Shown: positions 43,434 through 52,700 of the stretch, in pieces
How the letters are laid out: every line of letters begins with the position of its first letter
How positions within the stretch are numbered: the first letter of the stretch is position 1
Source: Methylobacter sp.
Lineage (GTDB): Bacteria; Pseudomonadota; Gammaproteobacteria; Methylococcales; Methylomonadaceae
Length of the DNA: 64,000 nucleotides
Direction: 5' to 3'
Assembly (NCBI RefSeq): GCF_023227905.1
Contig: NZ_JALOCF010000018.1
Location: 9,508 to 73,507, forward strand
Made by a program: the position numbers and the translations under genes
Notes under the pieces: generated by a model
Database searches by the model: none
Told to the model about the DNA's origin: nothing
Seen by the model: only the letters and a program-made list of their open reading frames with translations

Positions 43434-44309
43434 ATGGAACGTCGTCAATTTACTAAACTAGCGCTATTGGGCGGCGGCCTTGCGCCCTTCCTTTCGGGCT
43501 GTTCATCGCTTGCCAAAACCCAGGCACCGAATGCCAGACAGACGACAGCATCCGCGCATTTAAGTAAAGCCGAGGCGGAAAAAATATCCCGTAATGCCCA
43601 TGAAAAACTTATGGGCCTTAGGGACGATTTTAAGATGCACGGCGAGGAACATATCGCCATGCTCTTATACCCTGGCTTTGCGGCATTGGATCTGGTTGGC
43701 CCTCAATACCTGTTTGCCGCAATGATGGGGGCGAAGATTTACTTGATATCTCCCGCCAATGACCTAAAGCCGGTGACCAGTGGCGAGGGCTTGGCGATTG
43801 TGCCGACCCATACCCTAAGCGAATGTCCCGAAGCCCTGGATATTTTCTTTGTACCCGGCGGTGCCAATGGCACGGTGGAGGCAATGAAAAACGCTCAATT
43901 GATCGATTTCATTGCCAGCAAGGCGGCTGTTTCCAACTACGTGGCCAGCGTTTGCACCGGCAGCTTGCTGTTGGGTAAAGCCGGTTTATTGAAAGGGAAA
44001 AAAGCGACTTCGCATTGGACGACGTTGGAACTATTACCGAAATTTGGCGCGATACCCGTCAAACAGCGGGTGGTCTGGGACGGCAAATTGATCACCGGCG
44101 GCGGTGTCACCGCAGGCATTGATTTTGGCTTACAGGTTGTGGCCGCATTGCGAGGAAAAACGTATGCCCAAACGATTCAGCTTGAGGCGGAGTACGATCC
44201 TGCCCCGCCCTATGATTCGGGTTCACCCGAAAAGGCCGATCCATTCGTCAGGGATAATCTCAAAGGCATCATGACGCCTCTGGTCGAGAACTTTAGGCGG
44301 GCAATTTAA
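43434..44309 (+). CDS. Exported DJ-1/PfpI-family lipoprotein
   Basis: A 291-residue protein with a twin-arginine-type start (MERRQFTKLALLGGG) and lipobox LSGC, so it is probably exported by Tat and lipidated. The DJ-1/PfpI domain covers residues about 70-240, with the nucleophile elbow VASVCTGSLLLGKAGLLKGK (Cys) and the following HW pair, as in isonitrile hydratase-like members. An enzyme acting on the imported chelate in the periplasm would fit, but this is inference. Confidence 0.82.
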   Translation: MERRQFTKLALLGGGLAPFLSGCSSLAKTQAPNARQTTASAHLSKAEAEKISRNAHEKLMGLRDDFKMHGEEHIAMLLYPGFAALDLVGPQYLFAAMMGAKIYLISPANDLKPVTSGEGLAIVPTHTLSECPEALDIFFVPGGANGTVEAMKNAQLIDFIASKAAVSNYVASVCTGSLLLGKAGLLKGKKATSHWTTLELLPKFGAIPVKQRVVWDGKLITGGGVTAGIDFGLQVVAALRGKTYAQTIQLEAEYDPAPPYDSGSPEKADPFVRDNLKGIMTPLVENFRRAI

Positions 44310-44801
44310 TGGTTCAATCTCCTGCGCGGGTCGTGATTTACCCCGCGCGCCCGATCCAATTTATGCACCTAAAACACCGCTTTCATTATTACAATCTTGA
44401 TTATCAGATCAACAACTCGTCATTTTTTGCTGGACCGGTTAACCCGGCAAATAACCGCACCACCACGCGTAGTGTGACTACCAGACCGATTGACGTTACT
44501 GACACCTATGCGACCAGCATAGACCTCACCGGTAAATTCAATGTATTGGGCACACAGCACCAAGCTTTAGCGGGATTCGATTATTTTTGGGAAAAGGCCG
44601 AAAGCCAAGGTTTTGCAGGCAATCCCGCGCCGGCAGCCTATAGGCCGGTGGTTGATATTTTCAATCTGGTCTGTTACCACGCAACTTAGTGTCAATAACC
44701 TACTGGGCAAAACTATTTATGAGACTTCTGCTTTCGGAGGCTTTTTGGCGCAGCCGGGTGCACCGCGTACTTTCATGGGTTCGATCCGTGTGGAGTTTTA
44801 A
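44309..44801 (+). pseudogene. Remnant of a TonB-dependent receptor
   Basis: A short frame carries barrel sequence of a siderophore receptor (LKHRFHYYNLDYQINNSS, then LTGKFNVLGTQHQALAGFDY, PVVDIFNL) and stops at 44689. The C-terminal strand (VNNLLGKTIYETSAFG, ending APRTFMGSIRVEF) continues in another frame. Signal peptide, STN, plug and most of the barrel are missing. The pieces align with the middle and end of a receptor like that at 35.2 kb (LTGHFDTWGLKHTLLVGGDY; APRTLMGSVKVEF). Confidence 0.85.
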
Positions 44802-44873
44802 CGCTAAATAGGGTTAATGGCCTCTCCAGGCCGGACGAAGTTACTGTTAAGTCAAAGGAAAGCCTTCGGTGTT

Positions 44874-44919
44874 TGGAGTGCAGGCTCCGCCTGCCAATGC
44901 AAGCAAAGCTTGCACTCCA
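44874..44919. repeat. Short element with 9-bp inverted ends
   Basis: TGGAGTGCA (44874-44882) and TGCACTCCA (44911-44919) bound a 46-bp unit. The ends match those of the 60.9-61.2 kb repeat (GGAGTGCA/TGCACTCC). It lies between the receptor remnant and the shortened PepSY gene. Confidence 0.55.
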
Positions 44920-44949
44920 GCGATTTATTTCTCATGCGAAATAAATCGC
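44920..44949. terminator. Hairpin after the receptor remnant
   Basis: GCGATTTATTTC (44920-44931) pairs perfectly with GAAATAAATCGC (44938-44949) around 6 nt. TTAATT follows. It may be the surviving terminator of the decayed receptor gene or part of the adjoining repeat. Confidence 0.45.
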
Positions 44950-45041
44950 TTAATTCAACAGCATTGGGTATTTACCCTGTCCGGCACGGTTGCATGCTTT
45001 CAGCAACTCGGTATCGACATTCAATATGGACAACATAAACA

Positions 45042-45638
45042 ATGAAATCCAATGTAAATCATGCCAATTCGGTAACCGGACAACAATCACCAAACCTCCG
45101 ACTATCACACCTGAAAACCCGGCGTAAAAACTGGCTGGGAGTTCATATATGGCTGGGCTTAAGCTTGGGACTTTTACTGTCTATCTATGGCATCACTGGT
45201 AGCATTTTAGTGTTCCATGAGGCTGTTGCCATAGCCATGCAACGCTACCCGACTGGTCGTCCGCATTTTATTTATGGCGCCTCCACGCCAACCAAAACTT
45301 ATACGGTCTGCCAGAATGGCGTCGATGCGCCCGGTAGCCTGTTGCAGCGGCGTTGCATGGTGATGGATCGCTATAGCGGCAAAATACTGGACGTGGACGA
45401 TCCAACCATCGGCACGGCGGGCGAGGTATTTACACAGTGGCAATGGCCTTTGCACTCAGGACAGGCTTTCGGCATGACCGGGCGGGTTTTAGTGTTTTTG
45501 TCCGGCCTGGCTTGTCCGGTGTTATTCATTACCGGTGTAATACGCTGGCAGCAAAAGCGCCGGGCGAAGAAATCAAAACCCAGGAAAAAGCCGGAGCTAT
45601 ATTCAAAACGTTCGATTTATAAACAGCCGATTGCCTGA
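45042..45638 (+). pseudogene. PepSY-TM gene with a large internal deletion
   Basis: The first 65 residues (RRKNWLGVHIWLGLSLGLLL, GSILVFHE) and last 130 (MVMDRYSGKILDV, QWQWPLHSGQAFGMTGRVLV, SGLACPVLFITGVIRW) match the 422-residue PepSY-TM protein at 37.8 kb. About 220-240 middle residues are missing, with the junction near LVFHEAVAIAMQRYP. The frame is still open at 198 codons, so a shortened protein could be made, but two of four membrane segments and most of the periplasmic domain are gone. Confidence 0.75.
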
Positions 45639-45956
45639 TCTGAATATTGATAATTTTTTATATTTCAGGTGAGGATTTCCTGCTGCTGAAACGTCTTATA
45701 GTAGAAACTCGTAATTTGCTGTTTTCCTCCCAAAGTGATTGTCACGTCACCTTCTGCAAAGAACGAGTTTCTCTGTCTTTCTCATTGAGTGTCATGCAAG
45801 GCGATTAAATCCAGGGATGGTTTTTTTATGAGCTGATGATTGAAGGCAGGCATGCAAATCACTCGGTTTATAGGTAAACAATAATTTGAGGCGATTATTT
45901 CATCTTTAAGATTAAAGACTGATGCAGAAATAAATTAACGAGATGAGGACCCAAAT
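45639..45956. other. Gene-free stretch before the second tonB operon
   Basis: It contains an inverted repeat, AGAAACTCGT (45713-45722) with ACGAGTTTCT (45763-45772), and otherwise no clear feature. The promoter of the small gene at 45957 is probably near its end. Confidence 0.5.
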
Positions 45957-46214
45957 ATGGAAACTTCAAAGTTGGTACAAAAATCCAAGAGCGAACATTA
46001 CCCTAAAATGCGCCATTCTATAAAGGCGGAGGATGACTTGATTGATTTGTTTCCTCAGCCCCGATATTTTCAGGTGCATTTTCAGCATGTCCATGAAAAT
46101 GCCCATGATCTTCGGGGTGAACTGGCTCAGCTCAAAGATTATGTAACTAAAGTCGATGAAAAACTTGAACGGGTAATGGCCTTGCTAAGCCGTACGCCCG
46201 AACAGGTGCTTTGA
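45957..46214 (+). CDS. Small coiled-coil protein upstream of the second TonB
   Basis: An 85-residue hydrophilic protein. The C-terminal half (ENAHDLRGELAQLKDYVTKV, DEKLERVMALLSRTP) has heptad-like leucines typical of a short coiled coil. No family is recognised. Its stop is 5 nt before the TonB ATG, so translation is probably coupled and the two may function together. Confidence 0.6.
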   Translation: METSKLVQKSKSEHYPKMRHSIKAEDDLIDLFPQPRYFQVHFQHVHENAHDLRGELAQLKDYVTKVDEKLERVMALLSRTPEQVL

Positions 46215-46219
46215 CTTCT

Positions 46220-46978
46220 ATGTATTTATTCGAAAGCCACAAAGAACGCATGGACGATTGGCCGCTAACGCCTGCGGCTGGCCCTGCAATGCCAATACAG
46301 TCGCTATTTAAGGCGTTTTTGGGCGAAGAAAAGCCGCGCTCTATGGGCAGTTTGCTGTTGACGTTAGTGCTGTCACTTCATTTATGGCCGGCTCTCTGGA
46401 TACTGCAACCAGCCAAAGCCGTTACCAAAGCCCAGCCGATGATCATGGAAGTATCGCTGATTGCGGCGCCGAGCCAAAAGGTTGCGGCTGCGCCGGTTGC
46501 GCAACCCAAACCGGAGGAGCCGAAAAAGCCGGCCAAACTAAAGAAGCCGGTTGTCCGCAAGCAAATGGAACTACCCAAACCACTGGCTATGGCTGAGGAA
46601 ATGCTGCCTGCGCCATCAAAGCTTGAATCTGCGTCGGCATCGGCAACGCCTGCCGCTAATGTGGGCGGCAAGATAACGGCAGATGTCGCCCCTTTTACCG
46701 AAGCGAATTTCAACGCCAATTACGGCTCCAATCCCAAACCGAAATATCCCGGCATTGCCACCAGCCGAGGCTGGGAAGGCACCGTGCACCTGCTAGTGAA
46801 AGTATCCGCCGAAGGCGACAGCGAGGAAGTCACCGTGCAGCGCAGCAGTGGCCATGACGCGCTCGACGAAGCCGCTGTCGAAGCGGTCGAAAAATGGAAA
46901 TTTATCCCCGCCAAGCGGGGCGAAACGCCGGTGTCCAGTTCGGTAGTCGTACCGATTAATTTTGTCTTGAACAACTAA
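46220..46978 (+). CDS. Second TonB-family energy transducer
   Basis: A 252-residue TonB. Signal anchor LLLTLVLSLHLWPALWILQP near residue 44, Pro/Lys-rich linker (QPKPEEPKKPAKLKKPVVRK), and the C-terminal TonB domain (NPKPKYPGIATSRGWEGTVH, ALDEAAVEAVEKWKFIPAKR). A TTG three codons upstream is an alternative start. No ExbB/ExbD genes adjoin it, so it would share those at 23.7-24.9 kb. It lies at the end of the FecI/FecR receptor modules. Confidence 0.9.
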   Translation: MYLFESHKERMDDWPLTPAAGPAMPIQSLFKAFLGEEKPRSMGSLLLTLVLSLHLWPALWILQPAKAVTKAQPMIMEVSLIAAPSQKVAAAPVAQPKPEEPKKPAKLKKPVVRKQMELPKPLAMAEEMLPAPSKLESASASATPAANVGGKITADVAPFTEANFNANYGSNPKPKYPGIATSRGWEGTVHLLVKVSAEGDSEEVTVQRSSGHDALDEAAVEAVEKWKFIPAKRGETPVSSSVVVPINFVLNN

Positions 46979-46999
46979 AAGGGAGACTTAAACGTCCCA

Positions 47000-47014
47000 T
47001 TCGGTAGAACCGAA
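47000..47014. terminator. Small hairpin between convergent genes
   Basis: TTCGGT-AGA-ACCGAA forms a perfect 6-bp stem with a 3-nt loop, between the convergent tonB and penicillin-acylase-family genes. No long T-run follows. Confidence 0.35.
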
Positions 47015-47059
47015 AATCATAATCGACAGAACTCCTGTGCACGCAGAGGGTTTGGTCTT

Positions 47060-49453
47060 TTAATTGCCATACGCTTGCAGCAACAGCAGGTGTTCCGGCT
47101 TGCCTGTCATTAATGCCATCGGCAGGCCCTTTAGCCAGTAATTTTGCTGATCCCGGTAATAAGGCGACAACGGCTGACCCGATTGGCCGCCGGGCATATG
47201 CAGTATGGCGTCTTCAAAATGATTCGGCGCGACTACCAGCCGTTCGCTGGCGCCGAAACCGGGCGCGGCGGCGCGCACGCAAAAAGCGCATCCCGGCAGG
47301 GCTTCGTCCGGCATATCCAGCAGTTCGCCCAGTATCGGCAAGGCATTGGAGAACGGGTGGGATTGCCGGACTTTGTTGTGCATGCCCCAGTTCAATTCCG
47401 CTAATTTCACGCCCGGATGCCGGGCTTGCAGCCGCTGCCGGCTAAGTTTTAGCTGCCCCAGGATAAAGTCGTCCCAGTTTCGGTAATGCGCCGCATCGGG
47501 CAGTAATTGCGGGGGCTTTTGATTCAACAGCGCTTGCAGCGGCGTATCGATATAAGTCCAGGCATAGCTGAAATTCTTATCCATCTCCCGGCTGGCCGCT
47601 AAAAACGGCGTAAATACCGATTCGGCCAATTGCCTGCGGAATTCGACCAGCAACGCAAATCCCAAGCTGCCGACATCGGCCCGGCCGTCCCAGGCCAGCA
47701 GATAGTCGCGCGCTTCGGCCAAATCCGGCTGGGCCGCAATCACTTCGCCGGACAGAACACGCAAAGCCAACTGCTGATAAAAAGCATAAAACTCGCTGCC
47801 GGTATCCAGTTGCAGATTGAACATGGCCGATTCGTTAAACTGCGACATTTGCCCAAGTTGTTGGGTAATCCGATAGGCGCGGTAACCGTTGCCGAACTGG
47901 TGGCCGATCACGTACGGATAGTTTTTGTCGAATCGACGGTCATTAGCCGACACCAGCAGCCCCTCGGACGGATCGATGATCCGCGGCAAATTCTCAGGCT
48001 CGACATAACCGTTCCAGCCTACGCTGCCGTCCGCCCAGGAGCGGCTGACCAAGCCGTCATTACCGAAGCGTTTGGGGATTTTGCCCGTCAATGTCCAAGC
48101 AATATGGCCTTGGCCGTCGGCCAGCAAGACGTTAAGCTGCGGGCCGCCGGCGCTGTTGACGATTTTGATCGCCTGCTCCAGGGTTTCGGCTTGCTCCAAA
48201 TCAAACAGCTCGAAGTTAACGGCATCGGCATCCAATGCCGCCCAATGAATCGCCACCGGCTGGCCCAGCAACGGCTGATTGGCAACCGGCCCCCAGCGCG
48301 TGTGCTTGACCATAATCTGCTTAGCCTCGCTATCTTTTACCCGAATGATTTCCTGATATTCATCGAAACGCTGCCACTGATCGCCTACCCGGTATTGATC
48401 AGGATGCTCGGGATTGATGTCGAGACGGACCAGGTCCAGGAAATCGCCGGTCAAATTGGTCTCTCCCCAGGCGATATGCCGGTTGCTGCCGGCAACCAGC
48501 AACGGCGTGCCGGGCAAGGTCAGGCCGACGGCGTATGCATCGCCGTAGTTCAACTCAACGCGATACCAGACGTTGGGCACCGACAGGCCCAAATGCATAT
48601 CGTTAGCCAAAATCGCCCGTCCGTCCGCGGTAAGTTTGCCGCTGACCGTCCAGGCATTAGAGCCGACCATTAAATCGGATTGCTGAACCAGCTGCGCCAA
48701 CGCTGTTTTATCCGTCGGCTGGCGGGCTAATGCGCTAGCTAAGGACTCGACAGGAATAGGTTGTGCCGGGCGCAGCGATTCAGCCTGTTTTTGCAATTGT
48801 TCGGTGTAAGCATCGGTATCCGGCGTCAAAAAACGCACCACGTCATCCGGCAAGGTTTTTTCCATGACGCTCAGCATCCGTTCGCCGCGTTCTTCTCCGG
48901 CTGTCAGGGTTTCGAACATGCCCAAAACCACCAGCAGCGTATCCTCGGGAACCCAGGGTTCCGGTCGATAGCCCAGTACCTTAAACTCGAAAGGCAGCTT
49001 ACCGGATTCCGCCATATAGCTGTTGACGCCGTCGGCATAGGTTTGCAGGTATTGCCGATGATCCGGCGGCAGTTTTGCCAATACCGCTTTTGCCACGCGC
49101 TGAAAACCGTAGGTTCTGACCTTGATATCGTTACCCAATGCCTTGTCGCCGAAGATTTCCGCCAGGCGCCCGGCGCTTTTACGCCGCATCAGGTCCATCT
49201 GAAACAGGCGATCGCGCGCAGTGACATACCCCAATGCCCGAACCGCATCGGCGCGATTAGCAGCGTCGATGGCCGGCATACCGTGCGCGTCGGTCCGTAC
49301 GCGAACCTCCGCCGTAAGCCGGTCCAGTTTTACCGTACCCTCCAGTTGCGGCATGGACGCCCGCAAGAGCCAAAAACCGCCGCCGAAGGCTATCACCGCC
49401 AGACTCGTCAGAACCAGACCGGCATATAACATGATTTTTCGAAATTTCGCCAT
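47060..49453 (-). CDS. Penicillin acylase (Ntn-hydrolase) family protein
   Basis: A 797-residue precursor. An N-terminal membrane/signal segment (IMLYAGLVLTSLAVIAFGGG) is followed by the alpha part (VRTDAHGMPAI, GYVTARDRLFQMDLMRR). The beta part should begin at the nucleophile Ser in MVGSNAWTVSG after self-cleavage; HLGLSVPNVWYRVEL and WGETNLTGDFLDL follow, and the C terminus is intact. Family enzymes hydrolyse N-acyl compounds (penicillins, acyl-homoserine lactones). A quorum-quenching or lipid amidase function is possible. It stands alone on the minus strand. Confidence 0.9.
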   Translation of the reverse strand: MAKFRKIMLYAGLVLTSLAVIAFGGGFWLLRASMPQLEGTVKLDRLTAEVRVRTDAHGMPAIDAANRADAVRALGYVTARDRLFQMDLMRRKSAGRLAEIFGDKALGNDIKVRTYGFQRVAKAVLAKLPPDHRQYLQTYADGVNSYMAESGKLPFEFKVLGYRPEPWVPEDTLLVVLGMFETLTAGEERGERMLSVMEKTLPDDVVRFLTPDTDAYTEQLQKQAESLRPAQPIPVESLASALARQPTDKTALAQLVQQSDLMVGSNAWTVSGKLTADGRAILANDMHLGLSVPNVWYRVELNYGDAYAVGLTLPGTPLLVAGSNRHIAWGETNLTGDFLDLVRLDINPEHPDQYRVGDQWQRFDEYQEIIRVKDSEAKQIMVKHTRWGPVANQPLLGQPVAIHWAALDADAVNFELFDLEQAETLEQAIKIVNSAGGPQLNVLLADGQGHIAWTLTGKIPKRFGNDGLVSRSWADGSVGWNGYVEPENLPRIIDPSEGLLVSANDRRFDKNYPYVIGHQFGNGYRAYRITQQLGQMSQFNESAMFNLQLDTGSEFYAFYQQLALRVLSGEVIAAQPDLAEARDYLLAWDGRADVGSLGFALLVEFRRQLAESVFTPFLAASREMDKNFSYAWTYIDTPLQALLNQKPPQLLPDAAHYRNWDDFILGQLKLSRQRLQARHPGVKLAELNWGMHNKVRQSHPFSNALPILGELLDMPDEALPGCAFCVRAAAPGFGASERLVVAPNHFEDAILHMPGGQSGQPLSPYYRDQQNYWLKGLPMALMTGKPEHLLLLQAYGN

Positions 49454-49780
49454 TGCCTTGCACTATTGTGAAGCTGTCATTATTCAGCGATAGACTGATT
49501 TTATAATAAAACGAAGGACCGATTTAAACGGATTTCGTGCTGTGCACCGGTGTCCTGTTTTGTAGTTGCCTGGTCTCCTGTTTGCCGTGTCGGTAGTCTT
49601 ACCTATTGTCTCAACCCCATGAATTCTCTAATCTGCTGATATGCAAAAGGCAATAATCTCGGTGTAAACCTATTTATCTTGCGGGAGGCTGGGTTAATTC
49701 CCCACTGTATTTCATATAAAAAACTCGAAATAACCGTACACACTCGAATAACCGAGCGGAGGCCCAAACGGGGAATACAG

Positions 49781-52700
49781 ATGATAATGAAATTACAGGA
49801 GCAAAGACGAAATATCAGAATCGCCGATCCCGGCGGTGAAGAAGAGCCGATTCGGTTTGAGCTGTTCAGCGATGAACGGATGGCGCAACATGCCACCAGT
49901 TTAGCAAAAGAGCAAAAAGCCCGCGTTATTCCTGATGGGCTCGATCTGATGCCGCGGGTCCGCGAAAATTCGCGGCTGTTGGTTGAGGCTTACAAAGCAA
50001 TCGGCAAAGCGGCGCGAGAGCATCGCGCCATTACTCCGGCCGCAGAATGGATGCTCGATAATTTTCATGTCATTGAAGAGCAAATCAATGACATCAATGT
50101 TTATCTGCCGGAAAAGTTTTACCAGCAATTACCCAAGTTAACCAACGGCTTTCTTACCGGTTATCCGCGTGTTTACGGCATTGCCTGGGCGCTGGTGGCC
50201 CATACCGATAGCCGTTTTTCCCCGGAACAGCTAAATCTGTTCATGCGTGCGTACCAGGAAGTTCAACCGCTCAGTATCGGCGAGCTTTGGGCAATACCGA
50301 TCACGCTGCGCATTGTGATGATAGAGAACTTGCGGAGGCTGGCGCTAAAAGTCATGCGCTCGCAAGTCGGGCGGCGGCTGGCTGACGAATTTATCGATCA
50401 AGCGGACAAGCTTGATCTTTCGACCCAGATTGCCGCTTTACCCGACCCGCATTTCCGTCAGGCCTTTGCGGTTCAGCTCGTGCGGCGTTTGCACGAACCT
50501 CACCCGGACCCTGCGCCGACACTTGATTTTCTTAATGACTGGCTGGCCGAACAAGGCGTCACTCTGGATGAAATAGTGCACCGTGAACACGTCGCCCAAA
50601 TTGCCGGCAACCTGACCGTACGCAATATCATTACCAGTATGCGCGCCATATCGGCATACGATTGGCCGCAGTTTGTCGAAGATTCGAGTCTGGTAGATAA
50701 ACATCTGCGCAGCCACCCTTCTTACAGCGTAATGGATTTTCTGACCCGTGACCGCTACCGCCATGCGATTGAGGATCTTGCCAAACGTTCGCCGTATTCC
50801 GAGGTGGAAATCACCCATAAAGTCATCGATAAGATTAATCGTGTCGCTAATGAACCGGATACCAATCTGCAACAACAGGAGCCTGGCTATTACCTGATCG
50901 GCGCCGGCCGCACCGAGTTCGAGCAAGAAGTCGGCTTTCAGCCTACCTTCAGCCAAAAGCTACTGCGTTCTTATATCGCCCATGCAGTATTCGCTTATCT
51001 GGCCAGTATTGGTTTAGGCACCTTGCTTTTGCTGGCGTTGGTTGTGAATGCCTCTTTCAACGCCGGGCTTAGCGGCTTCCAGATTGCGCTGATTACGTTA
51101 TTTGCCTTATTTCCCGCCTCGGATATTGCCACGGCTTTGGTCAATCGCTTTGTCGTGACAACGGTGCCGCCGCGCCATTTGCCCAGACTTGACCTGAAGG
51201 ATGGCATTTCTGATGCGCTACGCACCTTTGTCGTGGTGCCAACGATACTTATCAGTGAATACACGGTAAAAAAGCAAATCGATGAACTGGAGGTTCAGTA
51301 TTTGTCCAATCCGGTCGACAATGTTTATTTTGCGCTGTTATCCGATTGGGTTGATGCCGACCAGGAAACCTTGCCTGAAGATGATGAATTATTAAACATC
51401 GCCATTAGCGGAATAAGCGCTCTGAATGACAAGTACGGAGACCAGCGGTTTTTCCTGTATCACCGCAAGCGCTGCTGGAATCCAAGCGAGGATCAATGGA
51501 TGGGCTGGGAACGCAAGCGCGGCAAGCTGCATGAGTTTAACCGGCTGTTGCGCGGCGCAAGCGATACGACCTATATAGCGCTTAATGGGCAGCCCGTAAC
51601 CGCGCCGTCCGGCGTTCGCTATGTGATTACCCTGGACTCGGACACCAAGCTGCCTATCGGCGCAGTGCAACAGCTAGTCGGAACAGCCGCCCATCCGCTC
51701 AATTGGCCTATCATGGACCCGATCACACGCTATATTACCAGCGGATACACCATCCTCCAGCCCAGGGTTACCCCCACCTTGCCGCAAAGGCGAGAGCACT
51801 CCTTGTATCACCAGCTTTTTTCCGGCGCCTGCGGCGTAGACGCTTATTCGACCTCCGTGTCCGAAGTCTATCAGGACCTGTTCGGACTTGGCACATACAG
51901 CGGCAAGGGTTTGTATGAGGTCGATTCGTTTGAGGCCGCGTTGGCGGGACGAGTTCCCGAAAACGCCCTGCTCAGCCATGACTTATTCGAGAGCGTGTAC
52001 GCCCGCTGTGCGTTTGTCAGCGACATTGAGTTGTATGAAGAATTCCCCTCCCACACGGAAGTGGCCGCGTCCCGTTCGCACCGTTGGGCGCGTGGCGATT
52101 GGCAGCTATTGCCGTGGATTTTCGGTCCGCGCGGTAAAGGCATGCCGTTAATCGGACGTTGGAAAATGATCGATAATTTGCGCCGGACTTTTTCAGCGCC
52201 CGGCGCTTTTCTTACCCTATTAGCGGCTTGGGCGATTCCGGGCGCACCGCAGTCCCTGCTGATGGGGATGGTGTTGGCGGCAGTGGCTTTCCCCGCTTTC
52301 CAGTCGTTTATCGGCGGAGTGAGGATTCGTCCCCATATCCCGGTGGGGCACCAATTGCGCGCCATCGCAGAAAATATAATTACGGGCGTGAACACCAGCC
52401 TGGTTACGCTGACGCTGCTGGTGCAGCAAGCCATATTAATGACGGATGCGATCGTCAGCTCTTTGGTGCGGATCTATATCACCAAACGAAAATTACTCAA
52501 ATGGGTCACCGCGCTGCAAGTAAAATCGAAAGCCGGACACACGATGAAAGACCTCATCAGGCCATTGGCCAGCGTGATAATCGTGTTGTTTTTCGCCGGC
52601 TTGATCGTGCTTATATTCAATCCCGCTTCGCTTGGAATTGCCGCGCCGTTTCTGCTGCTGTGGCTACTGTCGCCAATTGCCGCCCATATCTTGAGTTTGC

